The notes under the pieces are model-generated. The model was given only the letters and a program-made list of their open reading frames with translations. It had not been told where the DNA came from and ran no database searches. From Mesorhizobium sp. AR07 (GTDB lineage: Bacteria > Pseudomonadota > Alphaproteobacteria > Rhizobiales > Rhizobiaceae), in contig NZ_CP080525.1 in the NCBI RefSeq assembly GCF_024746815.1, positions 3,962,501 through 4,026,500 on the forward strand: a stretch of 64,000 nt of DNA, in the 5' to 3' direction. Position 1 is the stretch's first letter, and every line of letters starts with the position of its first letter. Positions 36,602 through 47,269 of the stretch are shown here, piece after piece. The translations under genes were made by a program, and so were the position numbers.

Positions 36602-37510
36602 TCAGGTCAGCCGGACAGTTTCAGCCAGAAAATCGAGAAAGGCGCGCACCCGCGCCGGCAGATGCCGGCCCTGTCCGACATAGACGGCATGGGTGGCCTC
36701 CTCGTCGCCGGGATTGAAGTCGTCGAGCAGCGACACCAGCCGACCCGCCGAAATATCGGCGGCGACGTGCCAGCGTGCCAGCCGGGCGATGCCGGCGCCC
36801 GCCAGCGCCATCAGCCGCATCGCCTCGCCATCGCTGACCAGCGTGTTGCCGGTGATCGGAACCATGATGGCGCGGCCTTCCGTGTCGAGGAACGGCCAGC
36901 CGTCGACATGCCGCACAAAACCGAAACCCATGCGGTTGTGCCTGTCGAGATCGGCCGGTGTCAGCGGCGTGCCATGTGTGGTGAGGTAGGAGGGCGCGGC
37001 AACGACCACGACCGGGCTTTGCCCGAGCTTGCGCGCCACCAGCCGCGATTCGCCGAGCGGCCCGGCGCGGATGGCGACATCGGCGCGTTCCGCCATCAGG
37101 TCGATGACGCTGTCGGTCAGCACCAGATCGACCGAGATTTCGGGGTAGCGTTCGAGGAAGCGCGGCATCAGCGGGATCAGCCGGTGCACGCCGAACGGAA
37201 CATAGCTGTTGACCCGCACCCGTCCGCGCGGCGCCGCACCCGCCGCTGCCTCCCGTTCGGCAGCCGCCATGTCGGCCAGGATGCGCAGGCCGCTGTCGTA
37301 GAACGCGGTGCCTTCCGGCGTCAGTTGCAGCTTGCGCGTCGAGCGGCTGACCAGCCGCGCGCCGAGCCGCGCCTCCAGCCGCGCGATCAGCTTGCTGACC
37401 GCCGACGGCGTCATGCGCAACGCGCGTGCCGCAGAAGAGAAACTACCTTCCTCGACGACGCGCACGAAGACTTCGATCTCGCCGGAACGATTGATATCGG
37501 GCCTGGCCAT
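36602..37510 (-). CDS. LysR-family transcriptional regulator
   Basis: The 302-residue protein has the N-terminal LysR helix-turn-helix (FSSAARALRMTPSAVSKLIA, about 23-42) and the periplasmic-binding-like effector domain (about 93-295). It diverges from the MFS gene, and an exact inverted repeat abuts its start codon, so it probably controls itself and the transporter, and perhaps the following reductase. The ATG at 37510 was chosen because the DNA-binding domain then has normal length; a longer frame would cover the operator. Confidence 0.93.
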   Translation of the reverse strand: MARPDINRSGEIEVFVRVVEEGSFSSAARALRMTPSAVSKLIARLEARLGARLVSRSTRKLQLTPEGTAFYDSGLRILADMAAAEREAAAGAAPRGRVRVNSYVPFGVHRLIPLMPRFLERYPEISVDLVLTDSVIDLMAERADVAIRAGPLGESRLVARKLGQSPVVVVAAPSYLTTHGTPLTPADLDRHNRMGFGFVRHVDGWPFLDTEGRAIMVPITGNTLVSDGEAMRLMALAGAGIARLARWHVAADISAGRLVSLLDDFNPGDEEATHAVYVGQGRHLPARVRAFLDFLAETVRLT

Positions 37511-37529
37511 CTGTGAGTCTATTTCACAG
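37511..37529. promoter_or_regulatory. Candidate LysR operator
   Basis: CTGTGA and TCACAG are exact 6-bp inverted repeats around 7 bp, directly next to the lysR start codon in the divergent region with the MFS gene. T and A lie at matching ends as in LysR-type sites. Confidence 0.5.
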
Positions 37530-37629
37530 AAAATGTGCCCAAGGCAAGTCTGGTTCACAATGCATGGCGACACGATCTTTCGGGTCGGGGCGCGGGACGG
37601 CGCTCGTCGCCATCGAAATGGAAATCGCC

Positions 37630-38811
37630 ATGCCTCTTGCTCTTTACGCCCTCGCCGCCGGTGCCTTCGGCATTGGCGTCACCGAATTCGTCATCATGGG
37701 TCTGCTGCTCGATGTCAGCAAGGATCTCGGCGTCTCGATCTCGGCCGCCGGCCAGCTCATTTCTGGCTATGCGCTCGGCGTTGTCATCGGCGCGCCCTTG
37801 CTGACCATCGCCACCGGCAACTGGCCGCGCAAGACCGTGCTTCTGGCGCTGATGGCGATCTTCACGCTGGGCAATCTCGCCTGTGCGCTGGCGCCCGACT
37901 ACTGGACGCTGATGGGCGCCCGCATCATCACTGCCTTTGCCCATGGCACCTTCTTCGGCGTCGGCTCTGTCGTCGCCACCGGGCTGGTCGCGCCCAACAA
38001 GAAGGCCTCGGCGATCGCGCTGATGTTCACCGGCCTGACCATCGCCAACATCCTCGGCGTACCCTTCGGCACCTGGCTTGGCCAGGCCTTCGGCTGGCGC
38101 GCGACCTTCTGGGCGGTAACCGCGGTCGGCCTGGCGGCCTTCGCCGTCATCCTGGCTCTGGTGCCACGCAGCCAGACGGCGCCCGAAAAGAGCGACCTGC
38201 GTGCCGATCTCGCCGTGCTGCGCCGCACGCCCGTGCTGCTCGGCCTTGCCACCACCGTGCTCGGCTATGCCGGCGTCTTCGCCGTCTTCACCTACATCGC
38301 CCCGCTGCTGACCGAGATCAGCGGCTTCAAGGAGACAGCCGTGTCGCCGATCCTGCTCATTTTTGGCGGCGGTCTCATCGCCGGCAATCTCGCCGGCGGC
38401 AAGGTCGCCGATCGCTGGCTGGTGCCGGCCGTGCTGGGCAGCCTCGTGGTGCTGGCCCTGGTGCTCGCCACCATGACCTTCGCCGTCCACAGCCAGGTGA
38501 TGGCCGTCATCTATGTCGGCCTTCTGGGAGCCGCCGCCTTCGCCACCGTGGCGCCGCTGCAGATGTGGGTGCTGGAAAAGGCGCAAGGTGCCGGCCAGAG
38601 CCTGGCCTCGTCCTTCAACATCGCCGCCTTCAACCTCGGCAATGCCGCCGGCGCCTGGCTGGGTGGCGCGGTCATTGCCCATGGCCTGGGCCTCGGTGCG
38701 CTCACCTGGGTCGCTGCCCTGCTGCCGCTCGCCGCCCTCGCCGTGGCGTTGCTGGCCTTGCGTCTCGATCGCACCACCCCGCTCGGCGTGCCGGCCTCCG
38801 TCCGGTCGTGA
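37630..38811 (+). CDS. MFS efflux transporter (DHA1/AraJ-like)
   Basis: The 393-residue protein has about 12 hydrophobic segments and starts MPLALYALAAGAFGIGVTEF, the form typical of the AraJ/YdhP-like drug:proton antiporters. The sequence ARIITAFAHGTFFGVGSVVA in the fifth helix region fits the antiporter motif. The exported compound is unknown. The ATG at 37630 fits the family; in-frame ATGs upstream would add a basic tail. It is divergent from lysR and 64 bp before a reductase gene, so efflux and reduction of a toxic carbonyl compound is a reasonable guess. Confidence 0.88.
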   Translation: MPLALYALAAGAFGIGVTEFVIMGLLLDVSKDLGVSISAAGQLISGYALGVVIGAPLLTIATGNWPRKTVLLALMAIFTLGNLACALAPDYWTLMGARIITAFAHGTFFGVGSVVATGLVAPNKKASAIALMFTGLTIANILGVPFGTWLGQAFGWRATFWAVTAVGLAAFAVILALVPRSQTAPEKSDLRADLAVLRRTPVLLGLATTVLGYAGVFAVFTYIAPLLTEISGFKETAVSPILLIFGGGLIAGNLAGGKVADRWLVPAVLGSLVVLALVLATMTFAVHSQVMAVIYVGLLGAAAFATVAPLQMWVLEKAQGAGQSLASSFNIAAFNLGNAAGAWLGGAVIAHGLGLGALTWVAALLPLAALAVALLALRLDRTTPLGVPASVRS

Positions 38812-38875
38812 CATCAGCCGGCAAACCGGATCGGTTTTCGACTTCCTTCTTTCCACACCATCAGGAGCCAAGAAA

Positions 38876-39910
38876 ATGGACTATCGACGTCTCGGTGCAT
38901 CGGGCCCGAAAGTGCCCGCACTCTCATTCGGCGCGGGAACCTTTGGCGGCTCCGGCCCGCTGTTCGGCGCCTGGGGCAACAGCGACGCCAAAGAGGCACG
39001 GCGGCTGATCGACATCTGCCTCGAGGCCGGCGTCAACCTGTTCGACACCGCGGATGTCTATTCGAACGGCGCGTCGGAAGACGTGCTTGGCGAAGCGATA
39101 AAAGGCCGCCGCGATGCCGTGCTGATCTCGACCAAGACCTCGCTGCCGATGGGCGACGGCCCGGCCGATTACGGTTCGTCGCGTTCGCGGCTGATCAAAT
39201 CCGTGGACGATGCGCTGAGGCGCCTCGGCACCGACTACATCGACCTTTTGCAGTTGCATGCTTTCGACGCCGGCACGCCGATCGAGGAGGTTCTGTCGAC
39301 GCTGGACGAACTCGTGCGTGCCGGCAAGCTGCGCTATGTCGGCGTCTCCAACTTCTCCGGCTGGCAAGTGATGAAGTCGCTGGCACAAGCCGACAGGCAC
39401 GGCTATCCGCGCTATGTCGCGCATCAGGTCTACTATTCGCTGGTCGGCCGCGACTATGAGTGGGAGCTGATGCCGCTCGGCCTCGACCAGGGCGTCGGCG
39501 CACTGGTGTGGAGCCCGCTCGGCTGGGGCCGCCTGACCGGCAAGATCCGCCGCGGTCAACCTTTGCCGGATAAGAGCCGGTTGCACGACACCGCAAGCTT
39601 CGGCCCGCCGGTCGAAGACGAGCATCTTTACCGCGTCATGGATGCCCTTGACGCCGTGGCCGGGGAAACCGGCAAGACCGTGCCGCAGATCGCCATCAAT
39701 TGGCTGCTGCAGCGCCCGACCGTCTCATCGGTCATCATCGGCGCCCGCAACGAAGAACAGCTGCGCCAGAACCTCGGCGCCATCGGCTGGACCTTGACGC
39801 CGGAGCAGATCAAGACGCTCGACGCGGCAAGCGAAGTCACCGCGCCCTACCCCTATTTCCCCTATCGTCGCCAGGAAGGTTTCGCCCGCCTCAACCCGCC
39901 GGCGGTCTGA
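38876..39910 (+). CDS. Aldo/keto reductase
   Basis: A 344-residue aldo/keto reductase with D57 and Y62 (FDTADVYSNGASE), K87 (ISTKTSL) and H128 (LQLHAFD), plus VIIGARNEEQLRQNL near the end for NADPH binding. It starts at the ATG at 38876 behind AGGAG. It follows the MFS gene by 64 bp on the same strand and is probably in one transcript with it. It shares only the family pattern with the reductase at 35498 and is not a recent duplicate. Confidence 0.92.
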   Translation: MDYRRLGASGPKVPALSFGAGTFGGSGPLFGAWGNSDAKEARRLIDICLEAGVNLFDTADVYSNGASEDVLGEAIKGRRDAVLISTKTSLPMGDGPADYGSSRSRLIKSVDDALRRLGTDYIDLLQLHAFDAGTPIEEVLSTLDELVRAGKLRYVGVSNFSGWQVMKSLAQADRHGYPRYVAHQVYYSLVGRDYEWELMPLGLDQGVGALVWSPLGWGRLTGKIRRGQPLPDKSRLHDTASFGPPVEDEHLYRVMDALDAVAGETGKTVPQIAINWLLQRPTVSSVIIGARNEEQLRQNLGAIGWTLTPEQIKTLDAASEVTAPYPYFPYRRQEGFARLNPPAV

Positions 39911-39920
39911 CGACTGAAGG

Positions 39921-39944
39921 CCTTCCGGTTTCGTAACCGGAAGG
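39921..39944. terminator. Hairpin between convergent reductase and DoxX genes
   Basis: CCTTCCGGTT and AACCGGAAGG pair perfectly over a TCGT loop, in a 37-bp gap between convergent stops. No T tract. Confidence 0.65.
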
Positions 39945-39947
39945 GCG

Positions 39948-40340
39948 CTACCCCCAGATCGGCCAAAGCGCCGCCTGGCCGCTGCCGATCAGGGCAATGA
40001 CGATCAGGCAGACGATCCACAGCGCCGGATATTCCCAGCCACCGCCCGCATTGGTGAACCAGAAACCGTTCTTGCCGTGAACGAGCACGATGGTGCCCAG
40101 CATCAGGGGAATGAGCAGGATGGCCGCCAGCCGCGTGGCGACGCCGAAGATCAGGCCAAGACCGCCAGCCGTTTCGGCGGCGATGGCGATCAAGCCGAAA
40201 TAGCCGGGAACGCCGAGCGATTGGAAATAATCGGTTGTGCCCTTGGGTGTGAAGACGGCGTATTTCAGATAGGCATGGGCAAGAAACAGGCCGCCGACGC
40301 TGACACGAAGCAGCAGTGCGGCATAGTCGAAAGCGGTCAT
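39948..40340 (-). CDS. DoxX-family membrane protein
   Basis: The 130-residue protein has four hydrophobic segments and the DoxX pattern (YAALLLRVSVGGLFLAHAYL at the start, AIAAETAGGLGLIFGVATRL, then PLMLGTIVLVHGKNGFWFTN). Members are small quinone-related or redox-stress membrane proteins, and the function in this group is unsettled. The ATG at 40340 is preceded by GGGAGAA; a longer frame adds residues without hydrophobic pattern. Confidence 0.88.
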   Translation of the reverse strand: MTAFDYAALLLRVSVGGLFLAHAYLKYAVFTPKGTTDYFQSLGVPGYFGLIAIAAETAGGLGLIFGVATRLAAILLIPLMLGTIVLVHGKNGFWFTNAGGGWEYPALWIVCLIVIALIGSGQAALWPIWG

Positions 40341-40463
40341 GTCCGTTCTCCCGATCGGGTACGCCGCATGAGGCACTCTGCCTAGCGGCGCCACCTACCA
40401 TCATAGCCGGCAGTCACTTTGCTGTCGCCGGACGAGAATGGAAACAGACCGTCTGCGGCAGCG

Positions 40464-40736
40464 TCAGTGCAGCACGAACTCGCCATCGACCTTGCGCCAC
40501 TCGTTCGGCGCGATCAGCTTCTGGTGCGTGTAGCTGACGGAGTGCAGCGGGCCGTCGAGCCTGGCCTTCCAGAATTCGATGAACCGGATCAGCACCGGAA
40601 ATTTCGGCGCCAGATCGTAGTCCTGCCAGATGAAGCTCTGCAGCAGATGCGGATGGTCGGGGAAATGATAAAGGATCTTGGCCGTGGTCAAGCCGTAGCC
40701 TTTGAGCATCAGGTCCATTTCGGAATGGTCGTGCAT
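40464..40736 (-). CDS. usg: Usg-family protein
   Basis: The 90-residue protein matches the small alphaproteobacterial Usg family: MLKGYGLTTAKILYHFPDHP, then LQSFIWQDYDLAPKFPVLIR and FIEFWKARLDGPLHSVSYTH. The name comes from its place near tryptophan genes in some bacteria; its function is not known. Here it stands alone, between doxX and acsA. It starts MHDHSEMDLML, and the aspartate/histidine-rich first residues may be non-essential since a second in-frame ATG follows. Confidence 0.85.
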   Translation of the reverse strand: MHDHSEMDLMLKGYGLTTAKILYHFPDHPHLLQSFIWQDYDLAPKFPVLIRFIEFWKARLDGPLHSVSYTHQKLIAPNEWRKVDGEFVLH

Positions 40737-41054
40737 TGCAGCCCCCCTTAGGCGGTCCCTAGTTAAGTCTCCTCTCCTCCTAACGTCAGAGTGTGCGCTT
40801 CGTTGCTTAACCGTCTATTGATTTCTTCGTGATCGCCATCGTATTTCGCGATCAAAAACATGGTGTTAGCAGCGATGAGGCCTGAGTGCTGACAGCGGCG
40901 ACGGGGCCGCCTGCGGCATCCCGCCACGCGAATCCAACGTCTAATATTGCCGTCACCGCGGAACTGGTAATAATGCCGCCGAATTCGCGGCTGCTTCGCC
41001 GCGATCCCCGCCGGCGTTTCAAGCCGGCGGATTGGTTCTGGAGGAAAGTGAAGA
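40737..41054. other. 318-bp leader region of acsA with a perfect hairpin
   Basis: No gene is visible between usg and acsA. Close to acsA lies a hairpin with perfect 8-bp arms (CCGCCGGC and GCCGGCGG, 41008-41030), 24 bp before the ATG, with a CGCGGC/GCCGCG stem just before it. The hairpin ends right before the ribosome-binding site GGAGGAAAG, so it could influence translation. Confidence 0.6.
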
Positions 41055-43009
<1,955 letters not shown>

Positions 43010-43010
<1 letters not shown>

Positions 43011-43759
43011 TGCAATCGACAGTCGCGGTGGGTTCGGTCACCGAGCTTTGGCGCTATCCGGCGAGTTCGCTCGCCGGCGAACGCCTGGACGCGATCTCGG
43101 TGGATCGGGAAAGCATCGACGGCGACCGCATGTTCGGTCTCGTCGATGTCTCCGACAACGAAATCGCGCGGCCCGACCGCGACGCGAAATGGCACAAGGT
43201 GCCGCGCATCAAGACCCGGTTGTCGCCAGCCCGCGACCTGGAGGTTGCCACTCCGGACGGCGACTGGCTGGCCGCACCTGGGGCCGAAAGCGACCGCGCC
43301 GTTTCCGCCTATCTCGGCTTCGCGGCCTCGATCCGGCCGTTTCGGAGGGAAACCGTGGCGCCCGGCTATTCGGGACCATTGACCGCCGAGCGTTATCGCA
43401 AGGCTCCGATCCACCTGCTGACCACGGCGTCGCTGGCACGGCTGAAGGCATTGCACCCCGAAGGAGCGCCTGACCCGCGCCGCTTCCGCCCCAACATCAT
43501 TGTCGACATGGCGCCGATCGAAGGCTCGTTCCCGGAGACGGAATGGATCGGCCGCAAGCTGGCGATAGGCGATCTGCTCCTGACCATCTCCGAACCGTGC
43601 CGCCGCTGCGGCTTCACCATCATCGCCCAGGATGGTTTCGATCACGACCCGGCCATCCTGCGCAATCTGGTTCGTCACAACGCGCACAATCTGGGCGTCT
43701 ACTGCACGGTCGACCAGCCCGCCCGCGTCGAAATCGGCGCAGCGATGCGATTCGTGTAG
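43010..43759 (+). CDS. MOSC-domain protein
   Basis: The 249-residue protein has an N-terminal beta-barrel (VTELWRYPASSLAGERLDAI) and a C-terminal MOSC domain with the pterin/cofactor-type cysteines in SEPCRRCGFTII. Eukaryotic and bacterial relatives bind molybdenum cofactor or carry sulfur, and some reduce N-hydroxylated compounds. A specific reaction cannot be given. The ATG overlaps the acsA stop, so it depends on acsA translation. Confidence 0.88.
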
Positions 43760-43819
43760 GATTACGAAGGCGCGGGGACATCGGTCTCGAAGCTTCGCGG
43801 TAACGACAGCCTCCGATCC

Positions 43820-45085
43820 TCATTCCCGATACAGATCCGCCCGCGTCGGCGGCAGGCCGCTCGGGCCGCGTGCCCGCTTGGTGACGACGGTCTGGAAAAT
43901 CTGCGCCGAGGCGCGTTCGAAGGTGATCGAGCAGCCGGTGAGATAAAGCAGCCACAGCCGTGCCTTGGCTTCGCCGACCTCGGCGATCGCCTCGTCGAAG
44001 CGGGCGTGCAGACGCTCGGCCCACAGCCTGCAGGTGCGGGCATAGTGCTCGCGCAGATTCTCGACATCGTGGACGAGAAAGCCATGCGCCTCGAGATTGC
44101 CGAGCGTCATGCCGATCGTGTCGACCTCGCCGCCGGGGAAGATGTATTTGATCAGCGCCTTGTATTCCGCGCCCTTGCGCAGCGTCTTCTTCGCGCTGCC
44201 CTTGCCGCGCCGGGTGATGGCATGGTGCAGGTAGATGCCGTCGGGCTTGAGCAAGCGATGGATGGTCGAGAAATAGGTGGCGTGGTTGGCAAGACCGACG
44301 GCCTCGAACATGCCGATCGAAGAGATCTTGTCGTAGCTGCCGCTGAGTTCCGTGTAGGATTTTATGTCGATGGTGACCCGATCCTCGAGGCCCTCGGCGC
44401 GGATGCGCTCGCGCGCCAGCAGGGTCTGCTCTTCCGACAGCGACACACCGTGGCCGATGGCGCCATAATGCTTGGCGGCATGGATCAGCATCGCACCCCA
44501 GCCGCAGCCGATGTCGAGCAACCGGTCGCCAGGCTTCAGCCTCAGCTTGCGGCAGATATGGTCGAGCTTGTCTTGCTGCGCCTGGTCGATGCCGTTGGCG
44601 AAATCGGTGAAATAGGCGCAGGTATAGACCATGCGCTCATCCAGGAAGAGCCCGTAAAACGCGTTCGAAATGTCGTAATGATGCTCGATCGCCTGCTTGT
44701 TGGAACCGCTGACGAAGGGGTTGCGGCCGGCAAGATCGGCCCGCTGCGTCATCTGCTTTCGCGAAAACAGGACGGCGGGCAGATCGCGCAGGATCGCCAG
44801 CTTCGGCAACGCCTTGAATCTGAGCTTGCCCTTCGAAGGCAAGGCGTAGAGGTCGAACAGCGACCCGTCCTCCACGTCGATCGTCTTGGAAATCCACATC
44901 TCGAGCAGCGTCGAAAAATTTGGCCGGCGGGCCAATTGCCAGACGATATCCTGATCGTTGATGGCCAGCACCGGACCGCCGGCGGGACCGATCCGTTCGC
45001 CGGTCCACAGCCTGACCGCAAAACCCGGCTTCAGCGCCTCGATCACCGTTCGAACGATGCGCGCGGCCTTGTCGGTGGCGTCCAT
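43820..45085 (-). CDS. Cyclopropane-fatty-acyl-phospholipid synthase-like methyltransferase
   Basis: The 421-residue enzyme uses S-adenosylmethionine to add a methylene or methyl group to unsaturated acyl chains of membrane lipids. It shows an N-terminal lipid-handling domain, the segment HHYDISNAFYGLFLDERMVY, the SAM-binding LDIGCGWGAMLIHAAKHYGA (about 190-209) and SIGMFEAVGLANHATYFSTI. Length and order fit the family. The product might be a cyclopropane or another modified fatty acid. The ATG at 45085 follows GGGGAGGAAGC; a longer frame is not supported. Confidence 0.9.
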   Translation of the reverse strand: MDATDKAARIVRTVIEALKPGFAVRLWTGERIGPAGGPVLAINDQDIVWQLARRPNFSTLLEMWISKTIDVEDGSLFDLYALPSKGKLRFKALPKLAILRDLPAVLFSRKQMTQRADLAGRNPFVSGSNKQAIEHHYDISNAFYGLFLDERMVYTCAYFTDFANGIDQAQQDKLDHICRKLRLKPGDRLLDIGCGWGAMLIHAAKHYGAIGHGVSLSEEQTLLARERIRAEGLEDRVTIDIKSYTELSGSYDKISSIGMFEAVGLANHATYFSTIHRLLKPDGIYLHHAITRRGKGSAKKTLRKGAEYKALIKYIFPGGEVDTIGMTLGNLEAHGFLVHDVENLREHYARTCRLWAERLHARFDEAIAEVGEAKARLWLLYLTGCSITFERASAQIFQTVVTKRARGPSGLPPTRADLYRE

Positions 45086-45200
45086 GCTTCCTCCCCAAAG
45101 CCAGAGCAACAATGTTGTCTGTTTGCTCCTGGACTGCAAGCCGCCCCTTCTGGCCGGCCGGTCCTGAAAGACACACCACCGGCTTTTTGGGAGTGATGCC

Positions 45201-45229
45201 TTGCCATTTGCCAAATCAGACCCCATCAT
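45201..45229 (+). promoter_or_regulatory. Candidate promoter of the 23-codon short transcript
   Basis: TTGCCA (45201-45206) and CATCAT (45224-45229) are 17 bp apart. A start near 45236 would give a ~30-nt leader before the small ORF at 45266. Confidence 0.5.
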
Positions 45230-45265
45230 CTCCGCGTGTTCAACAAATCGAAAGGAGGTGATCCG

Positions 45266-45337
45266 ATGTCGAGTGATTTCGTTTTCCAGAACGTGGCCTC
45301 AGCGGATTGCACTTTCGGGAAGCAGTCTTCCCGTTAA
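45266..45337 (+). CDS. 23-residue micro-ORF with near-maximal Shine-Dalgarno, in a structured short transcript
   Basis: GAAAGGAGGTGATCC (45250-45264) matches the complement of the 16S rRNA 3' end over 15 nt and sits at ideal distance from an ATG. The ORF reads MSSDFVFQNVASADCTFGKQ and ends SSR. Its last codons form a perfect 7-bp hairpin (CGGGAAG and CTTCCCG, 45316-45333). A further imperfect hairpin (about 45352-45378) and a terminator follow. I do not recognise the peptide. It may be a real small protein, a leader peptide, or a ribosome-binding site on a regulatory RNA. No plus-strand gene lies downstream for 2.9 kb, so it is not an obvious leader. Confidence 0.5.
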   Translation: MSSDFVFQNVASADCTFGKQSSR

Positions 45338-45406
45338 GGCGCGAAATGCGCGGCGGGTGACCTCAAGGGGTCGCCGCCATTGGCCGCGCCACGGACGGAA
45401 ACACGG

Positions 45407-45448
45407 AAGGCCGCCGGCTTCGCAAGAAGCGGCGGCCTTTTCCTTTTT
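45407..45448 (+). terminator. Terminator of the short transcript
   Basis: AAGGCCGCCG (45407-45416) and CGGCGGCCTT (45430-45439) form a perfect 10-bp stem, followed by TTCCTTTTTT. Confidence 0.85.
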
Positions 45449-45456
45449 TGGCCTAT

Positions 45457-45556
45457 TGCATGTCGCCCAAAAGTGGCCCCGGTTTTGGGGCAACGACATG
45501 CATAAAAATAAGGACCTAAAGCGCGTCGCCGAAATTCGATCAAACGCGACGCGCTT
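45457..45556. repeat. Dispersed palindromes, family D copy 1 (two hairpins)
   Basis: The first hairpin has TGCATGTCG and CGACATGCA outer arms (45457-45502) with CCCAAAA and TTTTGGG inside. The second has exact 11-bp arms AAGCGCGTCGC and GCGACGCGCTT (45519-45556). The second ends 6 bp from the TadG-like stop codon, so it may terminate that gene. The first hairpin recurs at 48983-49029. Confidence 0.88.
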
Positions 45557-45562
45557 CAGGAC

Positions 45563-46936
45563 CTACTTGGTCAGCGCCAGGGTTTCGATGTTGCGGGCAA
45601 TCGTCTGAAAGGCGTTGTTGAGTTCGGCACCGGTGGCGGCCTGATAGAAATGCTTGATCGAACCGCTGTCGGTGCTGGCACAGTCCTTCAGGGTCGCTTC
45701 GGCATTGGGCTCGTTCAGATTGAAGCCGATCGTGAAGATTTCGATGCCTTTGGCTCGCATGGCGGCACAAAGCGTCTTTGCTGCCGTGCGGGTCGGCTCC
45801 TTGCCGGCATTGTTGTAGACCTTGTCGACGCTGTTAGCGTCGAAATAGGACAGGTTGAATTCGCCATCGGTCATCAGGATCGCATATTTGGCGACTTTCT
45901 TCGGATCCATCCTAGCCGGCCGCTCCGAGGCCTTCATCACGCTACCCCAATTCTCCGAGAGCATGTACCAGGTCCATTGCACGCCGATATGGCCGGCCGT
46001 GCCGCCCGATGCGACAAAATCGTCGATGACGTTCTTGAGTGCGTCGGCGTTGGCCGTCAACGGCACGACCGCTGCGACCGGGCAAGTTGCGGTCCCCCCA
46101 CCTTGAGGACTACGGACGAACAACGACAACAGATAGTCGCGATTGACCATGCTGGAGTCCGGACCGGCGTCCGAATATTGATCGGCACCCTTGCGTTCGG
46201 TGGCGCAATTGTCCGGGCGCGCCGACGCCGAAACAGGCTGCGCACTGGTGTTGCCGGGCGCCTGCTTGCGCTGGCTGGCCTCGGTTTCGACATAGACGCT
46301 GCTGGCGGCAAGCGATCCCGTATTGACCGAATTGGCGTAGGGCACGATGGAGACGCGCACCCTTGGCTCGGACGGATCCCGGTTGTTGCCCAGGAAACTA
46401 TCGACCGCGTTGCTGGCGGCCGCCTTCAGATCCTCGATCTTCTGACCTGCCATCGACCCGGTCACATCGAGCATCATCGCCACTTCGATGGTCCTGTCCG
46501 AATAGAGCGCCGTCGTGGAAGCGGCGACGCGTTTCATGTTCTCCATGCCGAAAATCGGGAAATACAGGCCGACATCGACATGGACGTCCGCCTGGACCGT
46601 CTTGGCGGTCCTGTTGACAGTCAGCCTGTCCATGACGATCTGGTCGGCCTGCAGGATGCCCGCCTGGCTGTTGGCATCGAGAAACGCCTGCACCGATGCG
46701 TTCGCATCGGCTTCCTTGATGACCCCGATCGTCAGGTCGCGTGCCGTCGACGTCACCGCGGCGTCGACCACACCCTGCAGGCTCGACCTGGCGCTGTAGA
46801 GCTGTGATATGTTGACGGAAAAGCCAACAGCTAGCGCCAAGACCGAGGCGGCAAGACTGAACAGGACCGCGAAATTTCCACCGCGATGTCTGGCAAAGAC
46901 GCCGACCGCGTGAACAAGACCCCCGTAATTCCGCAT
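45563..46936 (-). CDS. TadG-like pilus-assembly protein with von Willebrand factor A domain
   Basis: The 457-residue protein has one N-terminal membrane segment (NFAVLFSLAASVLALAVGFS, about 21-40) followed by TadE/TadG-like sequence (LYSARSSLQGVVDAAVTSTA). A VWA domain starts at EVAMMLDVTGSM, with MIDAS residues D157, T159 and S161, and ends near EIFTIGFNL. Such proteins work in Tad/Flp pilus or surface adhesion and face the periplasm. No tad cluster adjoins it, so it may be a stand-alone adhesion factor. The stop codon lies next to the family D hairpins. Confidence 0.88.
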   Translation of the reverse strand: MRNYGGLVHAVGVFARHRGGNFAVLFSLAASVLALAVGFSVNISQLYSARSSLQGVVDAAVTSTARDLTIGVIKEADANASVQAFLDANSQAGILQADQIVMDRLTVNRTAKTVQADVHVDVGLYFPIFGMENMKRVAASTTALYSDRTIEVAMMLDVTGSMAGQKIEDLKAAASNAVDSFLGNNRDPSEPRVRVSIVPYANSVNTGSLAASSVYVETEASQRKQAPGNTSAQPVSASARPDNCATERKGADQYSDAGPDSSMVNRDYLLSLFVRSPQGGGTATCPVAAVVPLTANADALKNVIDDFVASGGTAGHIGVQWTWYMLSENWGSVMKASERPARMDPKKVAKYAILMTDGEFNLSYFDANSVDKVYNNAGKEPTRTAAKTLCAAMRAKGIEIFTIGFNLNEPNAEATLKDCASTDSGSIKHFYQAATGAELNNAFQTIARNIETLALTK

Positions 46937-47269
46937 CCTACAGCCCCCACTCGCCTCGGCCTCGTCGCCGCAGGAAGGACAATGCAGGATTCCAGCCGGG
47001 TGACGGCGCTACGTGGCAGAAGATCGGCCCTTCACCAACAACTTATTGTTTTTGTTTGGTTTCGACGTTTGCAAAGGTGAACGGCTGGTAAACGGAAAAG
47101 CGCCGCCGCGGCTTCGTTTACGAGCCGCTTACCATCATCGGAACCGAGGAATCGCGAAATGCCCGATGACGTCCTGTTGCGGCACAGCGCTTCTGTGCCG
47201 AAGCGGGCCAGCTGTCCCAAAACCGCAGGATGCGAAGCGGTCGGATTACACGCCCCAGCGGCCGTAAGA
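46937..47269. other. 333-bp gap with no recognisable gene
   Basis: The minus-strand promoter of the TadG-like gene should lie at the left end. The rest shows no coding frame, hairpin or motif that I can support. Confidence 0.5.

Noticed and set aside
41008..41030. Hairpin before acsA as an intrinsic terminator
   Set aside because: It has no T tract and is followed at once by the ribosome-binding site, so a terminator call is not justified.
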